This document shows positions 42,859 to 54,112 of a stretch of 64,000 nt of DNA, piece by piece. The notes beneath the pieces were generated by a model. That model had not been told where the DNA came from, searched no databases, and saw only the letters and a list, made by a program, of their open reading frames with translations. The stretch's first letter is position 1, and each line of letters opens with the position of its first letter. Made by a program: the position numbers and the translations under genes. The stretch is taken from the NCBI GenBank assembly GCA_943737045.1, contig CALSFV010000264.1, forward strand, positions 124,001 through 188,000, read 5' to 3'. The DNA is from Parapristionchus giblindavisi (lineage: Eukaryota > Nematoda > Chromadorea > Rhabditida > Diplogasteridae).

Positions 42859-45800
42859 ATGGAAGGGGATGAAGAACCATCAGTAGTGAGAAGGTCATCA
42901 AGACCCGCTTTCGCTGAAGATGGTAAATTGAACATTTGAAAGTTCAAATTCATTTTTCAATCACTATTATTTCAGTGTATGGTACGAAGAAGGAAGATTC
43001 AAAGCCAGAAATGTGCGAATCGAGTTTGGCTCAACGTCGATCAGCTAATCTAGTAAAGTTGAAAGATATACGAGAAGGTCTTGCCAATGCTCTTCCTAAT
43101 CTCCATCAAAAGGATCAGCAAGATATCGTTCGTTCATCACTTTTATCCCATCACTTTTATGCAATAATCATACCACTCATGTCTGTGTCTCTATTCTATC
43201 TGTCTATCTATTCTGTCGTCAGTTGGTTGTGAACGTGTCCTCCTACTTTCGTGTCCTTCTCTATTGGCACGCACTCTTCTCTCATCCTCGTTTATTTCAG
43301 AAAGAAGAACAAGAACTTGAGTTCTCTTATGATGATTGTGATTCGTATCAAAATGAATTGGCTGAATTATATGCATACTCGGAGATGTTTGATTACTCAC
43401 ATAATGTTAATGCTTTCCGTGCTCTTTGTGAAGAGAAACAAGTATGTTTGTTATGTTTCCCCTTTGTTTGATTATATTGTTAATTGTTAAGATGTTTACT
43501 CCATTCTCTTCTCTTTCTCGTGCCCAACAAAAGGCATTCATAGTTGATATCGTATCTCGATTTGAATCTGTTGATTCTGATATACGATTAAAGAGTAGTA
43601 GAACACTTCTATACATTCTACAGGTAGACATTATCATTGTTTCTAACAGTCATCCTATTGATCTATTCAGGGTGCTTTTCTTGATTATGTTGATGAAGAA
43701 GATGAACCAAAGAACGGATCAAAAGGAACAGGATATCATGAAGTTGATTGTCTTGTTGCTACTGTTAATATGGCATATCTTGCATTCGAAGCTGGTGCTT
43801 ACTCGGTATTATTCGATTACTGTATTTGTTATATAATAGAGTACTGTATACCTGGTGAACTGATTTGTGTAGAATAAAATCTTTGGTATAATTTCAGAAT
43901 AGTACGTCTATTTTACTTACAATATAACAGATTACTGTATCTGTAACATGAATGGTTGAATATATGATTGTGTTATAGGGATTGACTGGTCTACTTCGAA
44001 CAGAATTAGATGTTCCATTTGATATAGTGAAAGGAGAAGAAAGTGGACGAGAGAGTAAAGCAAGTGGATATTCAAATAGTATAAGTGCTAGTAATATGGA
44101 TCTATCAGAGAATGGTTCGTTTCCTTCTCTAAAATACTATGGATTACTGTATATGTGGGCAACCATTGTCGCTCTAATTAAAATATGATAGGTCGGATGC
44201 AGAATAGGGTGGGGTATTGCCAAGTCCTCATGTATATGAATCCATGCATGGAACTATCGGAATTATGATTTAACTTGTAGACGTGATCGTGTATTGAACA
44301 CCTGAGTTGAGGGACTCCAAACTCTTTTTTTTTGTGAATTTTGGCTAAATCGGGTGGATCAGGTGCAAAAATCTTGTGGGTTTTGTCGCTAACAGCAATG
44401 TCGCCCACGTACTGATTACTGTATTTATCTATGTTTTCTAGAACGTCGTTGTCGTCGATCAGCAACTTTAGTTGATAATGAATCACTTCGTGTTATTCTA
44501 TCATGTTTATATCATATGATTGAGTCTATTCGAAGACCTGAATTGATTGAAAGAGTTGTTGCTACTAATGAAAGAAGATCTGCTATGGCTGCTACTAGAA
44601 TGAGATTCTTACATGAACTAGGTATACTGTATATGATGAAGTAGTGTATTGATTGAATGAATATTATAGAAGATCCACTTGATCATGTAGGATCACCATT
44701 GATAATGGTCCTTCTTGATATGTGTCCTCCATTCTATAATGGAGATTCACCTCATTATCCAATGAGAAAAGTACTTCTTCTTATATGGAAGATTCTTCTT
44801 GCTCTATTAGGTGGATGGGATATATTGAGAGAAAAGAAATCATTATTGAGAGAAAAGAATGGATTATCTCCTATTGAAGATACACTACAGGTACTCATTT
44901 ATGATATTATGAGAGATCAAAGATCAAATAAGAGAATGTTGAAGAAGTATGAATAGATTCATTAGGGATTAGAGACTTTTGTCTTCCATTCCTTATGATA
45001 TGAATGATATTGATTATGAATTAATAGGTAGGAGCTACACTGAAAGCGTCCCTTCTACGTGATCAAGATTGTCAAATATCACGAGCAAGACCAAGAGCAC
45101 GATTGGCTATGAGTAGGTATGATAGATTACTGTACTTTTGAGCTCACTAGATTACCCCAGTTACGAGACATATTATAGATTATTGTGTCTATCAGGATTA
45201 CGGTATCCTATTATTATAGTTACTATATGAATAGCTTGATATCTCAGAAAAAATGAGGTCTAGCCAACCTATCTTGCTGAAACTTGAGACGTTTGAATAG
45301 TCACTGGCCAATATATATTCAAAAAAATTTCTGTGATATCTAGTTATTGATGTTTATAAATAGTTAGATATATTGTATGATTACAGACAAGTAGCATGTA
45401 CTGGAGAAGAAGATGTTGATGATATTGGTGGAGATAATGATGGAGATAATGGAATTGAAAGAGATGATGATAGAAGAATCAATAATGATGATGATGATAA
45501 TGATAATAGACAACGATCTAGAACATTGACTATGGAGAATGCTAATTCATTCAAGGTATGATATCAGATACTATAGTCAGGGTTATGATATATGTCTAGA
45601 TTACTGTAGAGGGTACGGTTGAAGTACCGTAATGTTGATGATGAATGAAGGGGGATTAATGATATAGTGTTATATATGAATTGTAGGAATCATATTCATC
45701 ATCATCATCAATATCATGTAATGATGAGAGTGGAGAACGTACTCCCACAGCTGATAGTCCTTCTCCATTGAATAAGAAATGTATTGGTCCTAAATGGAAA

Positions 45801-47875
45801 CCTAAAGCACGTATTGATGATATTGAATCTTTCATACAGAATTCAAGGTATATTATATCATGATTACTTTGAAATCATTTAGTTATTGCAATACTTGTAT
45901 ATAGCTGTATTCCTGTAATGATGAATTGTTATAGACAGAAGATGTTCCAATATGATCTACCTGGAGATACATCCACTCTATTTGGATTACCTCATCCTAT
46001 ACATGCAAGTGTTGAGATATTAAGGAAACATTTGTACACTTCACTCTCTGATCTACAGGTTATCCATTGATTGAGATTATCGATCAATTAAGATTATTGA
46101 TTGATTTAGATGAAAAGAGAAGAGGAATTGGATAAATATCCATTCTCAATGAAAGAAGAAGTAGAAGAAACAAAAGCTGAGGCATTGTATAGGTCACAAT
46201 CAAATTATTATTTTGTATTTTAATATTCTCACAATATTGCAATAATATTTATTTGTAATATAACTATTTTAGAATGATGCTTCCAAATCTATCTCAATAT
46301 GTGGTTGCTCTTCTTAAAGTTCTTCTTGCTGCTGCTCCTTCTAACAAGGTACAATATCGATTGATAGAGTACTGTATTCAATTGATTATCGATTGATTAA
46401 GGCAAAGAATGATGCATTGAATATCCTATGTGATGTATTGACACCGGAAACAGAATGTTCAGATGTTTTATCTAATTCAATATCTCTTGATCATTCTACT
46501 AATACTCCTTTGGAAGATTCACTTACACTTACTATTGATATCTATCGACATAAAGAGGTATCATAATCAATATATCTAATCAATACTCATGGATTACTGT
46601 AATCATATATGATAGGTGATGGTGAAATCAACATCAGCCATTCTTATTCTTCTTCTTAAACATCTTCGTCTGAATCATATCTGTCAATATGAATTCCTTG
46701 CTCAACATATCTCATTGGGTAATGGAGTACCACTCATACTCAAGTTCCTTGATCAGAATATGGCCAAGTATATGCAGGTTCTCATTATTATTATTATTAT
46801 TATTTTATTATTATTATGTTTATATTATAGTCTCGCCATGAACTTCATCCATACAATTTCCCACAAGCGGCAATTTATTATGTTAGAAATAGTAAGTGCA
46901 ATTTGATTATCAATTATTGATTGATTGTATTCATTATAGATAAATGGCCTCAATTGAATGCTGATAACGTTGAAGATAATGCATGTGAATCAGGATCATA
47001 TTCATTATGGAGAAATGTATTCTCATCCATTAATCTACTCAGAATACTTAATAAGGTAATCTAATATCATAATCAATATCGTTTATAATCAATCGATATA
47101 TTGATTATAGATCACTAAATGGAAACATTCTCGTACGATGCTCTTGGTTGTCTTCAAGTCTGCTCCTATTCTCAAGAGATGTCTCAAGATACGATTGGTA
47201 AACTTGATCTTTTATCTTTGAACTCTATAAAACCACTGATTATTCAGGCAATCTTCCAAGTATACGTACTCAAACTACTGAAGATGCAATCACGTTATCT
47301 AGGACGACAATGGAGAAGATGTAATATGGATGTCATATCTAGTGTATACTCTAAACTCAGACATACGTAAGAATATTCTAGTTAATCTTTGATCTTTGAT
47401 CTTTAAATTGTTTAGATTGGGTGATGATTGGGCTTTTGCAAATGAAACTAGAACAAAGTCGTGGCACTTCCGAAATGTTGAGATAGATCTTAAAGCATCT
47501 ATGGAAAAGTTCAATGCAAGAAGATATGGAAAGTTATATCCTGCATTTGCTATTGGTATGTACTGTAGTTATTGTATACGGTATTGATTATTGATTGATT
47601 AAGGAGATTCGGATAGTTCATCGTCATCTGGTGATGATTCACTTGGTTCTATTAATGATTTCATTGAAGTTGATAATTCAGCCCAATCATTACTCGGAAA
47701 GAAGGTACTGTATCTTTGTGAATACTGTAAATAAGTCTAATCGATCGATTGATTTGAGGTGGAATTGGGTGATAAGTTCAAGAAGAATTATGAGAAATGG
47801 ATGGAAAGAGAAGTGATTGGATCAAAGATTGATTGGGATCTTGTATTAGAATGTAGTACGGGAATTGTATCATAG
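42859..47875 (+). CDS. STRIP1: Striatin-interacting protein (STRIP1/2, FAM40), complete copy
   Basis: Scaffold of the STRIPAK phosphatase-kinase complex, which binds striatin and PP2A and tunes Hippo, cytoskeletal and endosomal processes. Twenty-three exons join in frame from 42859-42922 to 47759-47875, giving 973 residues. Landmarks: EFSYDDCDSYQNELAELYAY, the counterpart of FEYADTDKWAAELSELY in vertebrates; HYPMRKVLLLIWKILLALLG; a long Asp/Asn/Arg-rich insert in exon 10; STLFGLPHPIHASVEILRKH; YVVALLKVLLAAAPSNKAK; RNVFSSINLLRILNKITKWK; and YLGRQWRRCNMDVIS. Vertebrates have two paralogues, so the symbol is nominal. A second, 5'-truncated copy lies at about 58965-62811. The gene is followed on the same strand by MMAA with 354 bp between. 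Confidence 0.93.
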
Positions 47876-48229
47876 AATAGATCATCTTAGATATGATAAT
47901 GAATGATTGTAAATAGGATATACCATCATTCATTCATTCTTTCTATATATTTGATATTATTTATCTTGATTCCTAGTTGTAATTATATTATTCAACATTG
48001 CTTTGCTAAGTATGAATACGGGTTTCATTCTATACAATCAATCGATAGATTCAATGTCTTTGTTCTCACTTCAATATAAACAATATTTCTATCTTTTTTG
48101 TTCAATATATCTTTAATAAGGGCTTCTGTTCCCTTGAATACCTCTCGTGATAGATTAACCTACTGAATGACTATATTTTTTATTTAAAGATTAATCAATA
48201 GTTGAGCACCCTCCTTTCCTATATTTAGT
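47876..48229. other. STRIP-MMAA spacer, duplicated
   Basis: AT-rich, with ATTCATTCATTCTTTC and CAATCAATCGATAG words. Near-identical versions lie at about 53795-54112 and 62812-63164, marking the segmental duplication. It should hold the STRIP 3' end and MMAA promoter. Confidence 0.7.
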
Positions 48230-50034
48230 ATGCTCTCTCCAACCTTCAGACTACTGTCTAAATCGATTAGGTTGGTTGATTCATTACTGTTGTTCATCTA
48301 TTATTGATTGATTGTAGATGTTATGGATCTGGATGGGCAATTCCTATATCGGGAGGAGTACGGAAAGATGCCCCTTTAGCATCATTCTTAGAAGAATACA
48401 GTAGAGTATTCTTTGATGATACCATAACCAAGGATGATCCTACGGTATCTATTCGATCATTGATTGATTGGAATCAATCAATATTCAGGTAGCTCGTCTT
48501 CGTGATGGAATATTAGCTGGTCATAGAGCATCTCTAGCCTCTGCTATCACTCTCGTTGAATCAACTAATCCAAGGAAGAGAGCACAAGGAAATGTTCTAT
48601 TACAGGTATACTGCAGATATTGGATTACTGTAGAATATATCTGATTCAGGAGATGTTGAAAGAAGAAAAAAGACGATTTGATGAGAAAGGAGTAGAAAGT
48701 CTTATCTTTAGAGTAGGTACGATACATGATTATAGATTGACAATTGATCTTTGATCTTTGTAGCAATCTCGGGTAGTCCAGGAGTAGGCAAATCATCATT
48801 CATAGAAGCATTAGGAAAAGAATTAACAGAGAATAGAGGAAAGAAGGTTGCTGTTCTTACTATTGATCCATCATCAAAAGTTACTGGAGGTATTATCCTG
48901 ATATGATCTTTGATCTTTGATCTCTATCTTTCTAGGATCTCTATTGGGCGATTTAACTCGTATGCAGAATCTCTCAGTGAATCCTCGTGCATATATCAGA
49001 CAATCTCCTTCGTGCGGAGCACTTGGAGGAGTATGTTTTGGTTTTTTTACAATATGTAAAGATTAAAGTAAAGATTCATATTCGTAATATCATAACATTA
49101 TATTATTCATTATCTCCTATTCAACTTGATAGGTAGCTCGTGGTATTCATGAAGCCATCATTCTATGTGAAGGAGCTGGATACGATGTTGTCATCATTGA
49201 GACTGTAGGTAAGCAATCGATAATCAATCGACCTACCGTAATACATTGATGGATCGTTGTAGGAGTAGGTCAATCAGAAGTATCAGTAGTTGATATGTGT
49301 GATATGTTGACTCTTCTTCTTTCACCTGCACATGGAGATGAACTACAGGTAGATGAATAGATGGTATAATATATAATGATTATATTACGAATAGGGAGTT
49401 AAACGTGGAATAATGGAATTGAGTGATCTACTTGTTGTAACTAAAGATGATGGAGATTTGAAGGCTAAAGCTAAAGTGAGTACTATTGTATATCTCTATC
49501 TCTTTATTCTTTCATTTCATTTAGATTGCTCAAGCAGAACACATCTCCGCCCTTAAGTTCATGCGTCCACGGTCTCGTGAATGGAAACCAAAGGTGAGAT
49601 GGTATACTGTAGATGATATCGATTGATTATGAATGAATATAGGTTCTTCGTTCATCAATAATGGATCCTGTATCAGTATCAGCTGTATGGGATGAATGTG
49701 AAGAATATTGGAAGACAATAGCATTATCAGGAACACTTATGAAGAGAAGAGATGAACAAATGCATCAGTTAGTATATTATGAATATGATGATATTCAATG
49801 ATCATATTGATATATAGATGTATGTGGAGACACGTTGAAGGACAATTGATGGCTTTGTTCACCAAACATCCTAATCTAGTTGCTATGACCAAGGAAATGG
49901 AGAAGAGAGTTAGATTGGCTGAGGTATGATAAAGAGAAAGATCAAAGATCAAAGATCAAGGATGATTCCAGATCACTCCTGGTCAAGCAGCTGATAATCT
50001 TGTTCGAACATTCTTTGGAATCAAACATCAATAG
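48230..50034 (+). CDS. MMAA: MMAA, methylmalonic aciduria type A protein (ArgK/MeaB G3E GTPase), copy 1
   Basis: Mitochondrial GTPase chaperone that gates adenosylcobalamin loading of methylmalonyl-CoA mutase. Exons: 48230-48270, 48318-48444, 48489-48605, 48650-48716, 48764-48889, 48936-49030, 49133-49208, 49263-49348, 49395-49475, 49525-49593, 49643-49767, 49818-49923 and 49972-50034, in frame, 392 residues. The N-terminus [17 protein letters not shown] is a likely mitochondrial presequence. AITLVESTN precedes the P-loop [44 protein letters not shown] and [15 protein letters not shown] follow; the guanine-specificity motif is TKDDGD. The C-terminal [16 protein letters not shown] fits the family dimerisation end. 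Copies 2 and 3 follow at 54113 and 63165. Confidence 0.95.
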
Positions 50035-50422
50035 TTTATTAATTCATTGTTTTATGTTATGATATTGTAACCATTTGTGTTTATTTCTGACCATATTATT
50101 ATATTTCCTTACTAGTCAATATAGATTATAACGGTGCTTAGTAAATGATTATCGATTGATTGGATAATCATTTATTGTATTCCTATGCCATGCTCAGTTT
50201 TTGTTCTACTAATACGTGTACATTCATTGTCCTCTCTGGTTACATATTCCCTATCGTAGATCGATTGTGGATTACAGTAATCCAATTACTGCAGATAAAT
50301 ATATTTAGTTGATTATTATGTCACACGGCAAATTGATATGGCGCTTTCTTTCGCCTTGAGTACTGTAAGACGAATTTATGAGGAATACTGTATCACTAGA
50401 ATTATCGATCGATATATGTAGA
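50035..50422. other. MMAA-LIG3 spacer
   Basis: No gene seen. Contains two TTACAGTAATCC/TTACTGCAG-type sites (about 50270-50300). An almost identical spacer is at 56343-56730. Expected to carry the LIG3 promoter. Confidence 0.65.
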
Positions 50423-51627
50423 ATGTCATCCAATAAATATGCTGCTGATATTGCGAAGAGAGTAGCTGGTTGTAAGAAGTGTAAACAAAAGATTGAGAAA
50501 GGGGTACGGTATTTATTGATTGATTATTGATTGAATACCGTAATTTATTGTAGAGTGCCCGTCTAGCTAAGATCTCTCCTAATCCATTTGTACAGAATCC
50601 TGATGGAGGCCCTCCTCCTGATATGAAACAATATTTCCATATCAAGTTAGTCCGATCAATCAATAAATCTCTCCCCATCTACCGTATGCTTTAGATGTCT
50701 CTTCGAGACCTTTATGAAGACTCGAGCCACAACGAAAGTTATCGATGAGCCATTAGATATTGAAGGTTGCTCATTACTCTATCGGATAAGTGATTATTGA
50801 TTGATTTAGGATTCGGAGATCTAGATAAAGATGATAAAGCAGAGATTGTTAAACTGATTGAAGAGTTGGAAGAAGCTCGATCTGGAAAAGGAGCACCTAA
50901 GACTCCTAAAGGGAAGAAGGTATACTGTAGATTTATTTATTTATCTTTATCGATTGATTGTAGACTCCTGCAAAGAAAAGTGGTGATAGTGATGATGATG
51001 TCCCATCCACTCCAAAGAGTACTGTAAGTGAGAAGGTATACGGTAGATGAATTTATTGAGAAATTATAGAAGGAGAAGAAGACGGTTGATGAAAGTAGTA
51101 ATGTAGAAGTGAAGAAGAAGGATGAAAAGAAGAAAGATGAACATAAGAAAATTGATAAAAAGGAAGAAAAGAAAAAGAAAGAAGATGAAAAGAAAGATAA
51201 AGATGATGATAAAATAGAAAAGAAGAAAGATGAGAAGACAAGAAAGACTCCTAATGAGGATAGAAAATTCAATTCATTCCATCGTGTATGCTCAATCAAT
51301 AATATATTCAATCAATAATCTATTGAATTGCAGTTCTGTTTACTATGTGATACAATCTCCAAATTCCCCAAATACACAGATAAGAGCACTGCTGTCAAGA
51401 AATATATCAGTTTTGGTATGACCTTTTCAATAATTCTATATTGAAATGTATTTGATTGTAGATCGATTCGATGGTGATCTTCTTACTATCATCAAACTTC
51501 TTATTCCATCAATTGATCAACGAGTATATAATCTAAAGGAGAAACAATTGATCAAATTGTTTGCTTCTGTAAGTCGCTATGGTAGATTACAGTATATGTA
51601 ATGATTGATTGATTGATTGAATGATCA

Positions 51628-51674
<47 letters not shown>

Positions 51675-51679
51675 GATCA

Positions 51680-51714
<35 letters not shown>

Positions 51715-51719
51715 GATCA

Positions 51720-51750
<31 letters not shown>

Positions 51751-51752
51751 TG

Positions 51753-51806
<54 letters not shown>

Positions 51807-51974
51807 GATCAATTGATTGATTGATTGATTGATTGATTATAGATGTGGGATGAAGATGTGCAGAAGTTGACAGATTCATACAATCAAAGTGGAGATGTTA
51901 GTGAAACATTGAGAGAAGTATTTGAGACTAATAAACTATCTAAGGTTAATAAAAGTGATTGGAGTATCATGAAG
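50423..51974 (+). pseudogene. LIG3: DNA ligase 3, 5' part only (copy 1)
   Basis: Nine exons are open: 50423-50503, 50554-50645, 50695-50765, 50810-50919, 50964-51035, 51070-51285, 51334-51415, 51462-51568 and 51843-51974. They encode the PARP-type zinc finger that senses nicked DNA (CKKCKQKIEKG and FHIKCLFETFMKTRATTK), a Lys/Asp-rich linker, and the start of the ligase DNA-binding domain (LLTIIKLLIPSIDQRVYNLK, GDVSETLREVFETNK). Homology to copy 2 stops at about 51997, just past exon 9, and no adenylation domain follows. Without the active-site lysine it cannot ligate, though a zinc-finger-only product could be made. Intron 8 holds a (GATT)n array. Truncation could be biological or an assembly effect. 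Confidence 0.85.
51598..51838. repeat. (GATT)n microsatellite in LIG3 intron 8, copy 1
   Basis: About 240 bp of TTGA/GATT repeats broken at intervals by AATGATCAA. It ends directly at the 3' splice site (ATTATAG). The matching intron of copy 2 has a purer array at about 57960-58135. Confidence 0.92.
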
Positions 51975-52748
51975 GTACCCTATGGTATACTGTAATTGTA
52001 ATTTAATGGAAGATTGTATTCCTCTATTCAGTCCTAATTATATTATTGATATGGGATTATATCGATATAATATTGAAAATGATCCTATCGGAACTAATCA
52101 ATTTGTGTATGTTTTTATGTTATTTTTTTCTAAATTGCACCTTCGAGAAAGTTTAGAGTGTGATTAAACTCGTCGAGTACTCTTTTAGTTCTTTCCTTTT
52201 TGATGTGACGTACAAAGGTCATCAGTGTTCCCTTTCTCGGTGTTTAGGTGTGACGACTTTCTCTTTTTGTGAACTTTTCTCTTCCTCACTGTGACCGAGC
52301 ACAATCACACACTAGCTCCAGTTGAACTAGGCGCACGCGACGCGACACGCGAACGCGTTGAGCTAGAGTGGAAGAGTGATGAGCGTGACGCGTGTGTGAG
52401 CAGAGACGCAGAGGAAAGCGAGAGACAGCCAACATCGCATTCTTCCATTGATTCTGTTTATCAAGTTTATGTTTATAGCTTCTTATCTCAGCCAGGACAA
52501 CAAGGACTAATCTTCTCTAAAGAGGTTCATTTTAATATCACTTCCGTTAATTTTATTGTATTCATGTTTCATATAACTCAAAAAAAAACACCATGAAGCA
52601 CATTACAACATATAGTTTATATTGTTATAGTTATAGTAACACGTGCATGCATTTCATTCTTGTACATCGTTTTACGTATTAAATTAATTATAGAACAAAA
52701 TCCTTGTTTATATTTTCATATTATCATCTTCTCTAAGTTATTTAATTA
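51975..52748. other. Unassigned segment with one exon-like stretch and a GC-rich patch
   Basis: Starts where LIG3 copy 1 loses homology to copy 2. At about 52023-52107 an exon-like frame reads PNYIIDMGLYRYNIENDPIG, bordered by ATTCAG and GTATG. At about 52290-52440 a patch rich in CG dinucleotides (GCGCACGCGACGCGACACGC) stands out from AT-rich surroundings. A further open segment (about 52440-52515) reads YQVYVYSFLSQPGQQGLIFS. I could not tell whether these belong to the next gene. Confidence 0.45.
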
Positions 52749-53738
52749 ATGGAAAGTTTTCAGATGTTCAAGTACGCCTCTAAACAGGCGTTATTGTCTA
52801 CAATTTCTAATTATTGTATGTTATTCGAGAATGAGGGCGTATGGTCATCTGCTGTGGTAATAGCCGAAAGCTATGCTGCCTCAGCACTGCACTGTGTGCC
52901 CCAGATCTTCAGAGTTACTGGTATGGAACTTTAAGTTAAGCTGTAAGCGGTGGATTGTAGGATTCCTAGAACCTCTGAATGAAGATCAAAATTGTCAATA
53001 CATTTCAGGAACAAAGCTTGTTCTTCATGATGGAGATGGAGAACTACACGAAGTTCACGTACACGGAATATGCACTGATTCTGACTATGTAGTCTTCAGA
53101 AGGGAAGAAGGTGTCTTCAAGAACGTTCCGGAGGTCGCGTCACCTCAATTGATCGATAAATACGTGGTGGTTGTGAGTAAATTAACCTTACCTATTTATT
53201 CAGATTAATTATAAGTATAATTAATAGGGCAAACATTGTAAATTACTTTTTATAAATCGTCATTCATATTAATATTGCTTCATTTTCAGGGTTGTACATT
53301 TGGAGAAAGAACATTGTCAGTGAGAGTAGGGCATGTCTCATGTATCTCCACCGGATTTAGTGGATTCTTCTATGGTGACAGCGGAGGGTTACCTGGATAC
53401 TCTGGAGGTAGTACTAGTAGTAGTAATTTTTTTAAAATTTTTTTTGTATACGACCGATATATTGGCATTTGACAACCAAAGGTTACCTTTTTTCTGTGTG
53501 TAGTAGCATTTATCGTATTTTTTGAGGAGGAGCATTTTGTTCTCGAAATGGACATCTATTGGGAGTTGCACGCGGTAGTAACTATCACGGGAACGATACA
53601 AAGGCCTATGGTGATGTGTTAGAGCTTATATCAGCTCCACGTGAGTATAAATTTGATATAGAGTCTTTAATAAATTTCGTTTTTTTAGTCATACTGAGAG
53701 ACATACACATCAGAAAACACGAGCCATACTCTACTTGA
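52749..53738 (+). CDS. Chymotrypsin-fold serine peptidase-like protein
   Basis: Five exons in frame: 52749-52920, 52961-53172, 53290-53407, 53527-53640 and 53689-53738, giving 221 residues from ATG to TGA. The putative triad is His48 in ASALHCVPQ, Asp99 in CTDSDYVVFR and Ser166 in PGYSGGAFC. Their spacing fits the chymotrypsin fold, and HLLGVARGS after the serine matches the usual strand. A second GDSGG at residues 157-161 is a possible decoy. There is no signal peptide or propeptide, unlike secreted trypsins, so it may act inside the cell or be a domain of a larger protein whose upstream exons lie in 51975-52748. It sits between a broken LIG3 copy and MMAA copy 2. Activity is inferred; the family is not identified. 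Confidence 0.65.
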
Positions 53739-54112
53739 TGGTAACTTCGAACTTTTTGGAAAGAAAGTTCCTCATTTTCGAAGATATTCGATAATGAATG
53801 ATCGTAAATAAGATATACTCTTTCATTTATTCTTTCTATATACTTGACTATTTATCTTGATTCCTAGATGTAATTATATTATTCAACATTGTTTGCTAAG
53901 TATGAATACGTGTTTAATTCTATACAATCAATCGATGTCTTTGTTCTCACTCAATATAAACAATATTTATATCTTTGTTTGTTCAATTTATCTTTAATAA
54001 GGGCTTCTATTCCCTTGAATACCTCTCTACGATATAATAACCTACTGAATGACTATATTTGTTTTATTAAAGATTAATCAATAGTTGAGCATCCTCATTT
54101 CCTATCTTTAGT

